Assembly: GCF_000002235.5 (NCBI RefSeq)
Contig: NW_022145609.1
Coordinates: 23,672,408 to 23,736,407 of the forward strand
Length of the DNA: 64,000 nt
From: Strongylocentrotus purpuratus
Taxonomy: Eukaryota; Echinodermata; Echinoidea; Camarodonta; Strongylocentrotidae
Direction of reading: 5' to 3'
Positions 24,701-36,700 of this stretch are shown piece after piece (the stretch's first letter is position 1; each line of letters starts with the position of its first letter). Both the position numbers and the translations under genes were made by a program. Below the pieces are notes generated by a model, which saw only the letters and a program-made list of their open reading frames with translations, had not been told where the DNA came from and made no database searches.

Positions 24701-27700
24701 GTTTCTGAGTGGTTTTCTCTTGAAGTATTTCTCAACTGAACAAAATCCTATTCTTTTCCCCCAAAACAAATCCTATTTTAAAAATAAAAATCCCATTTCT
24801 TATCGATAAGTACACTTTCTCACTGTGAACATGCTTTGTTATTTTTAGGAACATCCCCAAATTGCATTTTTTTAAAATTTATTATTAAAAAAAAAAAATC
24901 ATATTTCATTGAGAAAAAACACAGTGTCGTATTTACTTCTAAAAAACGTACAAAATACGATAAAATCGTACTGGTTGGCAGCTCTGGATTATGGGTGTCT
25001 TGGTGGATACCTTGATGACATAGCACAGGGTGGATGGCCCTCTGGACTCACAGAAACATCTATTTCTCTCTCTCTCTCTCTCTCTACAACTACCAAACTG
25101 ATACACTACTCATGTACCTATTTCTCTCTCTAAACAAACAATAACCATGGAAGTATTATGGGTGCCTTGGTGGGAACCTTGATGACCGAGGTGGATGGCC
25201 CTCTGGACTCACAGAAACATACAAATGTATCCATTTGTGTGTGTGTGTCTCTCTCTCTCTACCAATCTGGTACACTACTTATGTACCCATTTCTCTCTCT
25301 CTCTTTCTAAACAAACATTATTGAGAATTACTGACCTTGTTCCTCTCATGGCCCGGTGTCCCTCCAAGGAATGCCAGTCTGAGGACGATGGGTGTCTTGA
25401 GGGAAACCCTGATGACGTAGAACGACGTAGGTGGCCCTCCGGACTCACTGTAAGATAGCAAACATATTTGAATAAGAATAAAACACTCTAGAAAGTCAGA
25501 GAATCAAAGTGGAGATGGGCTGGGCATGTAGCAAGACTTCAGGACAATAGATGGACAAATCGTTTAACAGAATGGCAACCAAGGATGGGAAAGAGAAGAA
25601 GAGGAAGCCAGAAGAGAAGATGGAGAGATGACCTAACATCATACATGGGAACGGCCGCTTGGACTAGGATAGCTAGAGACAGAAGAGAATGGAAATGTTA
25701 TGAGGAGGGCTTTGTCCAACGTCTGGATGAACTATATGGAGACCGTGCCTTCAGCGTAGCTGCTCCGAGGCTTTGGAACAGACTTCCTCTTGAGATTCGG
25801 GATGCTCCTCCGTTAGATTCTTTAAAATCCTCCCTAAAGACATTCCTTTTTAATTCTCCCTGTTAATCCTCTGTTAGTCTGTAGCTTTAATGTGTTATTC
25901 ATGGTAGATGTAATGTAATTGCCTTAATTTGAATTTGTAATGTTTTGCCCTAAAATTAAATGTATTCTATTGTATTTATATGTATTGACTAGATGTATCT
26001 GTGCTTATGTATTTTGAATTAATTGTAGGTTGATTAGTATATATTAATTATAGTTTGTAAATATGATATTGAATGTATTATTATCTAAGTATTGCCAACT
26101 TTGTAAGGCGCTTAGAAACATTGTAATTAGCGCTATAGAAATATAATGTATTATTATTATTTTTATTATAGCCTGATAGATAGATACATGTAGATAGATA
26201 GAAAACACTCTAGTCTGTAAATGCATCTTTTTAGACATATTTAAAGGCACACAACGTGACTTCTCAAACACATGCCATACTATGGAATACAGACACAGTT
26301 CAGACGGTATACTTCACAAAATGGACCTGTAATAACCACTTCTGTTAGCAGCATCTCTTGTAGCTCACTATAACACGTATCTTACTTTATTCATGTGGCA
26401 CAGCACTGTATTTTCTTTCTATGCGTTATAAGATGTTAAATGTCATTATAATGTGATACGCCTTTGTATGCTTTCGTTTGTTTGTTTGTTGTAGTTGTTC
26501 TTTCGGTATTTTTAAATTGGAAATAAATTATCCTAAATGCTGTTATAAATAGAAAAAAGAAACAACAAAATATCTCAAATCTCAGCAGTCAATCTAAAGG
26601 GTCATAAATGATCTAAACTAAACTGGTAAACTAATTTCACTAGAAACAATTTGATATAATACCATGCAAGTGGATTCTAGACAAATAGTAAAATCTCCTC
26701 CTTCTTCTTCTTCTTCTTCGCTTGAAGTACAGGCCACCATTTTGTTGGTGTATCTTCATACTTTTAAAGTTGTGCAGATATGTGTACAGTGCTGTGGAAG
26801 ATCTAATCTATGTGCAGTTAAAAAAAAACAGAACAGTCTCAATTCATTCAAAATAAATTCAATAACTCACGTGAAGTTGAGATTGATGTAGCTGTGGTTG
26901 TCTAACATGAAAGTCTGAATTAAATTCAAACTAAATTCAATAACTCATGTGAAGTTGAGATTGGTGTAGCTATGGTTGTCTAACATGAAAGTCTGAATTA
27001 AATTCAAACTAAATTCAATAACTCACGTGAAGTTGAGATTGATGTAGCTATGGTTGTCTAACATGATGAATGTACTCCTCTTCTTAAGAAGGTTGTTGAC
27101 CTCTTTGAGGGCAACCCGATACTGGATGGTGGCGTAGCGCCCGCTCGAGTTGGGTAGGTGCAGATGCTTCGGTAGCGGCCTAAGAGAAAGATACGTAAAA
27201 TATAAGAAAAGAATCCTATGAATATACTGTAGAGGTGTCAACGTGGTCTAGTAGATACGTCACCAGACTAGGGATCACATAGTTTGCGGTTAGAGTCCCC
27301 CCCCCCCCCCCCGTGGCACTAATGTCAGTAAGCAAGCCTATAATCTACATTTGCCATTCTTCACCCAGGAGTAAAATGGGGACCGGTTGGAAGGAATGCC
27401 TTGAATGCTGTGAGCACCAAAATCGGTAGCCTAGCCTTGCGCACCAGGTGTGGTGGATATGTGCATTATGAAGATATTCAATAATACTATTATTATTACT
27501 GCATATGCTTTAGCCTTACCGGCAGAGGTGATGGAACAGGTATCCAAGAACTAAAGATGAAGTGAAAAGGTTTTGTTATCATGAGGGGAGGAGGAAGAGG
27601 TAGGAAAGAAAGAGGGAGCAAATGAACGAAAAAGAGGTTGAAAGAGGGGATGAGAAATTCATTTCTTATAGGTACATGTACAGTATATTGTTGTATTTAC

Positions 27701-30700
27701 AGGTATAACCAATTCGAAAACATTTAATAATCGTAACATAACAATGTCAACTCCATAGGAATAAAAATACAAGATTTCTTTCAATATACTCACAAGTCTG
27801 GTAGCAGGAGCAATGCAATGCGATGGGTGTGGAGCCATCTCTGCCTGTAGAATGAAAACAATCAAAACATATTGCCATCAAACTATCATGTCCCCCTGGC
27901 TTGCACACTCAAACCAACCTTTAATGCTGGCCCTTACAAAATCATACTTTTCTTTCAATGCAACTGTACTAATAATCACTATTATACAAACTTATGGAAG
28001 ATATTAATAATAGCAGCATTTATGTCAAAATAGACATTGGTACAAATAGTAACAGAGAGATATCACAATATAGGGTACATGGTCAAGGACATTGGACTTG
28101 GTTTAAAATCCCTACCATCTCTTGGAGTCCATGAGAGCAATACGTTTCCAGAAATCAGCAAACTGGTCCAATCCTGAATGCCTGCAGAAGAAATCAAATA
28201 CAAAAGATATCTAAAGTGGAGCTGCCCTGGTAGTGGTTCATTCTCAATCAAAGGAATGAGCGTTCGCATCCCAGCGTGGAACTAACGTATTTTCCAGTGT
28301 ATGTAGGATAAAGTACTAGTATTGAAACAATGAAAGTACTGATACATATTTCTCTATTTCTGATTATAGTTTGCTGCCAATCTTTTGAGTGACTTTTCTC
28401 ATTATGTTTTTATATAGTAAATTGTATAAAGATGCAATTATTATCTGATGTTGTAGTTAAAAAATGTTGAAATAATGACTTACTTTGGAAGCAACTATTG
28501 TGATAATAAATTTTTTACTTTAAAAAATTGCTGAAATTATGACTCGCTTTAGATGAGACTGTTGTAATAATGATTTTCAATTTAAAAATTATTAAAATAA
28601 TAACTTATTTGGGTGAGACTGTTGAAATAATTAATTTTATTGAAATAATGACTCACTTTAGATGCGACTGTTGAGCGAGGACAGGCGAGGTGGAGTTGGG
28701 GGGCATGTAGAAGAGGGGCATCCCTCCCTTCGTACCTTCAGGCAGTGTGTAGTAGATGGGGTTAGCTGCAAAGGACTGCAGGTGTACTAGCAGCAGGTCA
28801 GTCTCTCTCAAACTAGAGGTGTACAATGGGGGGAAAAGAAGACGTCAAATCAACTCACTTATTTATACATTCATTGTGGGAAGGAGTAGGGGAAGAAGGA
28901 GGATACTGTTACGGCCCTCCATCCTAGAACGGGTCCTGGATGCTGGAGGGCTGGCCTGTCCCTTGCCTCTATCACCGTCATCTGACGAAGAATTTGCCAT
29001 CCTGAATAATGCGAGCGGTTTCTATTTGGCTTGTAGTTTAGAGGCCCTGACGTGGCTCCGTTTTCCCAAAGTATATGAGTGTGGAGATGAGAGGTGTTTT
29101 GGATAGCTGGACGTGTATTCTCTATGAGAGGATTATATTACATCAGTCTATGGAGACTCAACTTATTACACGTTATGAAACGATGGATTGTTTAACTGTA
29201 TACTTTATTAATACAAACATAAGTCAACTTCTCCAACACGTTATCATAGTTAACACCGACACCAATTACCTGTATTAATCTCAACAAGTAGTAAAGGCAG
29301 GGATTGCCTTTTGTAGGAACTCTATTTCTCGCTTCCAGTCCTTTTCCTTACTTTAGCTCAGCTGGAGCAAAGCGGAGAGTTCGCTATCTGACCAAGACGA
29401 GAGCCAGCGTCGAAGTGACAGAATATAAGCTGGTTACTGCAATTTATAGCATCTGAGACGCTCTGAGAGCTGCTTTACGCATGGTGCGTCCGTAATCGCG
29501 CTCTGAGCCCTTACGCCCCAAAATCTTACTGCCCTCTACGTTTTCTGCAAGATAACTACCTGTACCGGGCTGGTCCGTTACAATACTTTGGATTGAGAGT
29601 CTGCATAAATTGTTAGAAGAGAGAGGAGTGAAAGAACTGGGAGTGGTATTAATACAGAAGGCTAGGAGCCGAGGGTTGTGGAACAGCATGATCCCCAAAG
29701 TCAAACAATATGGTACTTAGAGAGAGAGATGTACATTCATTGCCGGTCCATCGTAATAACGATGATGACATGATTAAAACCGCTAGCGTTTTCTTGCATG
29801 GCTCCACGGTGAAATTCTGATGGCACTGTGGAATCCACAAACATTACAAGCCCATCTACTATCCACCTGGTATAATAATAACTTTGTCTACTTTTCATTT
29901 GGTCTAATGACCATTTTAGCTAATAATAGTCATTTGGTCTAATTTCCATATGGTCTAAAAAACAATTAGTCTATAAACCATTTGGTCTATTGCTTACTTC
30001 AGGGGTGATAGTGAGCACTAAAAAAAAATAGGTTTTTTTTCCCCCCTACCACGCCCCCCTTGAGTAAAAAAAAAAGAAAAGAGCATTCAGGGGGAAAATG
30101 GCATCCAGGGGAAAATCGAGGGAAAAGAAGAAAAGAATCTGGTAAAAAAAAAAAAAAAATCAGGAAAAAAAAAAAATCGGGAAACCGATTTAAAGGTAAT
30201 ACAAAGTTTTGGGAAATTTTGAAAATTGAGTGGATAGTGATTCTTTACATTTTTGATATATTTGGATGCCCCTGTGGATGTGTTATAAGCACTAGAAAAT
30301 GTAGCCTCTACAACACTTCTGCTTTTGAGAAAAATTGAATATAAGAATTTACCGGTGCTCCCGGTAAATTTTGATAAATTTCAAATAGCGCCTCCGGCCA
30401 TACAATAGTAGCTGTGACCATGAAAATTTCAGAATATGTAGTTGTGATATATAATTTCCCAACGCGAATAGCTAATCGGTCGATTTTAGTCAAGAAACAT
30501 TGTTTATAGCTTAATTAATATCTTGACCTTGAGAGGGAGCTATACAACATAAAGAGCTTATTTTTTACAATTTCATAACTTTAGACTCTATTTCAACCGC
30601 GACAACGATCACTGAATATTGTAGGATCGCATATGCTTCCAATATGTCCATTTGAACCAAATTCATGACCCCATACCAAAACTTTGTATTACCTTTAATC

Positions 30701-33700
30701 AGGTTTTTATCAGGTCTGTTACTTAGTCTAAATCTCAGTTTGTCTACTATACACATCGTCTAATAATTATTCAATCATAGATAATTATTATTAGACCATG
30801 TGAATAGCAGACAGGCTGGGTGTAGGCCATAAAGGGAATAGATCGATTGGGTAATAGACGATCGATTGTAAACCAAAGGGCGATAAACCCCTTTCCCATC
30901 CTCCATTTAACACTCACCTCTGCAATGTTTGCCAGAAGTTCTTGACCACCTTTGTCCTGTAATGGTTCTGAGGTCCCTTCTTCATGGGGCATGTGATGTC
31001 ATGGAGGAACTCGTAGCTACCCTCCATGATGATCTCTATGTCTGTCACATGTCTGGAATTCAATTTAATTTCAATTAAAAAATGGTTTATTAAATAAACA
31101 ACACGGTTCGCAGCAATAAGCTGAATTGCACATGTATACAGTATATACAAAATGAAAATTAACATTAAAGTTTAAACAACAAAGCAATTTGTACAATTGA
31201 TAATTTTGTTTTTTTAGTACAATCATCAATAAAATTATGAAGATAAAATGCATTGTTAGAAATCTGGAAAAGTTATATACAATTATTATCAATAAATTGA
31301 ATACCTATAAATATTAAAATTGATTAATAAGACTAGGTTGATTGATAAGACCAGAATAGGAAAAATAACCAAATAGAAAAGCGATATCCAAAATGGCGTT
31401 GCAGTCTTCTACAAAAACAGCCCCCCACCCACGCCACCCCCAGACAACTACATCACTTCAGAAATATATCCCCTAAAGAGATAAACCCAATGTCTACTAG
31501 TCTACCATATGATACATGTCTGAGGTGGGGTAATTGTCCAAGGGGGTAGTTGTCTGTAGGGTGGCAGTTCAGGGGTATTAGTCAGGAGTCATAGTGGGAG
31601 GGGAGGGGGGGGGGGGAGGGGCAGTGGAAAGGGGGCAGATAGCCAGATACATTACCAATCAGCTGGTACAGGTTTTTAATCCATGTTTTGACACTTATGT
31701 TCATTAATAAGCATTGCCACATTATAGTAACCTTTGGAAACATTTTAAGGTACTTTAATGCATCATCCATAACCGAGATCACTATATTTTTTTACAGGAT
31801 TGATGGAAAATACATGGTATACAGAGATAAATTGTACCCTATAAACCTCACAATTGTAAGCATGCCTACATAAATCATTGTTTTAACAATGGAATTTCCT
31901 TAGGCTCTAAAACTAACAAACTGGTACATACCTGCTGGACTCAAGGGGCCATGGAGCTGTAGCTATATACTCTATCCTCGCATTGTACTTCCAGGGCAGC
32001 GCTAGACGCACCTCAATACAGGAACCATCTATAGGTAATCATATCGATTGATAATACAGTCAACCTGCTTTAGTAACCACCTGTCTGCAAAGACCACATT
32101 TGTGGTTTTCCTTGAAATAGGTTTCCCATTGAAGCATGTACTAAAGGAACCTGTCTACAAAGACCACCTGTCTACAAAGGCCACTTTTTGTGTTTCCCTT
32201 GGGCAGTTGCTTTAGATAGGTTTGACTGTACACTGAAACAAAAGGATTTTATTGAGCTGAATTCATCTGCATTGTGTGACAAAGACTACATGTAATTTCA
32301 AAAGGGCAATTTAGACAATTTGATATAAAAGGATAGTTAAAGAAAAATGGGTGAAAATTGAGATTGCTGAATGTATGAGAATGTTCTAGACAGCAAAATG
32401 GGCATTCTTTACAAGCCATTTAGGAGATATTTTGCACTTAGATTTCTTTCTCTGACATACATGTAGGATGCAAGTGGGATTAATGCTGGTATCATTCCTG
32501 TTACTCAGTGTGCACATAAGGGTTGATGAATGTGATGACAAGAGTGATAATCGCCTTTTGAACAATTCAAAACAGAATGCATGTAGAGCTTTATTCGCTC
32601 GTGAGCAAACATGAAGGTACACAATGTTATGTGCAAGAAGAGTGTTGACACCCCCCCCCCCCCAAAAAAAAAAAAAAAAAAAAAAAAAATTATAAAGAAA
32701 GACATAAGAACAAGACTTACTCTTGGTTATGCAGGCATCCTTGATGGTGTATCCTTCCCTGAGACGAATAGAAAGCACATTGCCAAGCTCTGTGTGAAGT
32801 CTGTAGTTAGTATGCTTCTTCCTGATCAGAGGAATGGTGCATAATCCCTGCTTGTTGACTGCAAATGATGGCAAGATGCTGTGAGAAAAGTTGAGAAAGG
32901 ATAACATTCAAATTAAAAAAATTAGAGAGACATAAAACGCATTGCCATGCACTGTGTGTAGTCTGTAGTTTGTATGGTTTTTCCTGATAAGGGGAAGGGT
33001 GCACAACCCTGCTTGTTGACTGCAAATGATGGCAGGATGCTATAGGGAAGGGGTGAGACAGGGTAACATTACACGTTTCAGAAGCCTCATCTGCCACACT
33101 CTATGTGTAGTGTGTAGCTGTATGGCTTTTCCTGATTAGAGGAAATGATGGCAGGAAGGGTTGAAAATAAACTGCAATCGGTGGATACTGTTGTTTATCA
33201 ATAGGCATTTTAGTGAGATAAAAGTACGATGAAAAAACATGAAAAAAATAAAATAACTACATGTACATGTGAATATAAATGATCCACTAGACAATATTAA
33301 AATAGCATCCATTTTAAAAGTTTCTCGACACAATATTATCGATTGTGGTTTTAAAAAATATTGTTATATGTACCTTTCAGGCCATCCTGATTCTGATGAG
33401 ATGACTTGATGCTGACGACCTGATAGCGACAAGAGAGAGATATACATGTACAGTGAAACCTTTAAATAAAGACTGCTCAAGGGAAACATGAAAAGTGGTC
33501 TTTATAGACAGGTGATTTTTTTTTCTATACAGGTGGTTGCTAAAGCAGGTGTGACTGTAGAAAATCCTTAAGCAACCACCTGTCTATAGAGACAGCTTTT
33601 TCCGTTCCCCTGGAATATATCTCTCAGTGATATATTCACAACAGAGACAAAGAGACCAACTGCCTAGAAATACAAGTTTTCTGGTCTCCCTTGAGTGGTC

Positions 33701-36700
33701 TTTATATGCATGTTTTACTGTACAATAAAGTAAAAATAGGGAACATGTACAGGCAACTACATGTACAAGAGGGGCAATTATAATTACAACTACACCTTTT
33801 CATTGACATACTATTTAGATAATTTTGATATATCTATGAGGCTTCTTTGACAAAAAAGGAATTCCATTTTGAGAGAAACAGGAAAAGAATAATTCTGAAT
33901 ATCCTTTCATGTAGTACATAGGTTAAATAGATTAAAAAACATTGATAGATAACGACAACTTAATTGAAATCGCATTCACTGAATACATAAATTTATATTG
34001 TGCGCACACACTGCATATTTTTGGAGGAACTAGCACAATTTTCATCAACTTTATTACCAAAAATCTTTCTGATAACTTGTTTCGTTGCACATTTAAGTTT
34101 CACTTGCTTCTATGGATGTCAGCTTTTAATCATTAGCGATTTCCCAGATCCCATGTATACCTGCCAACATCCACAGCAAAAAAAAAGAGGAATATCCTGA
34201 GCCCAAAGTAGGAAAACAGTGTATTTGACGTGCTTTTATACAGGGGGGCGTTTCACAAAGATCCTAAGTCAAACTTAACTCTAAGTTGGACTTAAACATT
34301 ATGGAGAGCCATTTGTAGCCTATAAAAAAATATATTCAAAAGCGAACATTGAGGTAGTTTAGACTTTTTATAATTGCCACATCAAGAACATGAAATCTCC
34401 TTGATAATAGAAAATATGAATGATTTCAAACAAAATGTTATGCCTTTTAAAATAACTTTAAAAAAAATAATTTCATAGATGCTAACAGCTTTCCATAATT
34501 GTTAAGTACAACTTAAAGATAAGTTCAACTTAGAATCTTTGTGAAACACCCCCCCCCCTGATGTTTTCATAAAACAAAGAGGAAGGTCAGGTTCCTAACA
34601 CGAGTTTGAAGGTAGAAAATAAGGAATCATTCGTCCAAAATAGGAATAGTTGGGAGCTATGCAGGATATGTAATAATAATAATAATAATTAAACTTTTTA
34701 ATATAGCGCATAACACAAAGGCAAATTGCATGTCTCAATTTAATCAATTTAAGAAAAAGAAAAAACATTGCACTGGGTTCATGATTCTGATTATTTATGA
34801 ACTGGTGAAGAGATATGTCTTCAGAAAATTGATAAGGTTTTATAGGATCCTATGCTTTTCATTTCTTCAGGCAACTTGTTCCACAAAAAAGCGGCTGCAT
34901 ATGAAAAACACCTTTCCTGTAAGACTTTGTCAGGGTTTGTGGAAGACAAAGCAGAGACTTGGAACTGGAACCTAGCATTCTATTTGGTTTATATGGAGAT
35001 AGCAATTCAGTAAGATAAAAATGTAGTCCTCAATTTACCTTTGATAAGGTCAATCTTGATGCCATCCAATCCTTTCTGGAAGCTCCATGACAGGAAAGCT
35101 CTATGGTACTGATTCATCAGATGGTCTTCATGAGATTCCTACGAAATTAAACAAATATTGAAGTCATGTTAAAACTTATGAGTTCAATACCTTAATATCT
35201 TCAATATATTTCTACAGGAGGTACAAATATTGAACAGTCATTGTACTTAAAGGTCGCTATCAGTGTACACTGGTGCAAAGGGCAAGATCTGATTTACAGG
35301 TTCTCCAGTCAGGAGTACCTCAAGGTTCTATACTCGGACCCCTGCTGTTCACCCTCTTTATTAAATGATCTGCCCAATAGCGTTGAACATAGTAAGGTGA
35401 TATTGTATGCCGATGATACAGCGATTATGTTCAGTGCCTTAAACCCAAAGGACATAGAGAGTACATTGAATAGTAATCTAGACAGGGTTAAATCATGGCT
35501 TTACCATAATAAACTATCCTTTAATACGGACAAGATCAACTTCTTATTTGTAGGGACGCCCAAAAAACTACGACATATCGAGGCACCAATGGACATAAAG
35601 ATAGATGGTCTGCAAATTAGACATGTAGAAAATGTGAAATATCTTGGGGTGTGGTTGGACCAGCACCTTAACTGGAATGAACACATGAAGCATACTTCCA
35701 GCAAAATTGCTTCAAGGTTGGCACTGTTGAGACGTGTCAGAAAATTTCTAACGATAGACAGTGCCAAGTTATTATCAAATGCACTGGTATTACCATATTT
35801 TTTTATTATTGTTGCACCTCATGGTCAAATTGTAATCAAGGTCCTCGGGATACACTGATTAAGTTGCATAAACAGATGGCTAGGATTGTTCTCCAAATTA
35901 ATGTACTTACACCGAGTTCAGAAATGTTCTCAAGACTCAAGTGGATGAACAAGGAAAAACGTTGGCAATTCCAGATATGTAAACTTATGTTTGATATTGT
36001 AAAAGGTATTTCCCCCTCATATCTTCAAGATATGTTTACTCAGTCTGCAGCAACACATCGTTATAGCACTAGAATCGCTGATACTCATGGATTAGTCATC
36101 CCCAAAGTTAAAACTGAAAATGGTAGAAGGGCCTTTTCTTTTGAAGGTGCAATGATCTGGAACAACCTCCCAAGTGAGGTACGAAATGCCTAAACCAAGC
36201 AGTCCTTTTGCATAAGTTATTTGAGAAATATGTAAATATAACCCAAAACATAGTACACGCAAATATGTAGCCTCTATCACAAACTTGAATATTTAGTAAT
36301 TACCAAATGCAGATCACTGTAATTCTTTAATTACAAATAATTATGTTTAGACACACTGTCACTACAATATAATATTTTTTCTTCTTCAAAATTTGTTTAT
36401 GTATGATTTTCTTGAGGACTTGATTTGGGGGATTTTTTGTTTACTTGCTGAGTTTAAATTTACATTTGACCATGTAATGATGTTTTCACGTATATGTATG
36501 TCTTTATATGTATTTTATGTTATGCAGGGCCCCCAAGTATAACAGTATTTTAACTACTGATGGGGCTACCCTGTTGAAATAAAACGAAATAAATAAATTA
36601 ATAAATAATAAATAAAAAAAATAAGAATTGTGAATTTAATTTGATGTCAACTCTCTTCATCATCATCATCAACTTCAGGTGGCAACTGTAAAGCGCTGCT

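Noticed and set aside
28756-29106. Plus-strand 116-codon open frame
   Set aside because: Its start overlaps exon 14 in antisense, and the rest lacks recognisable protein character or splice context.
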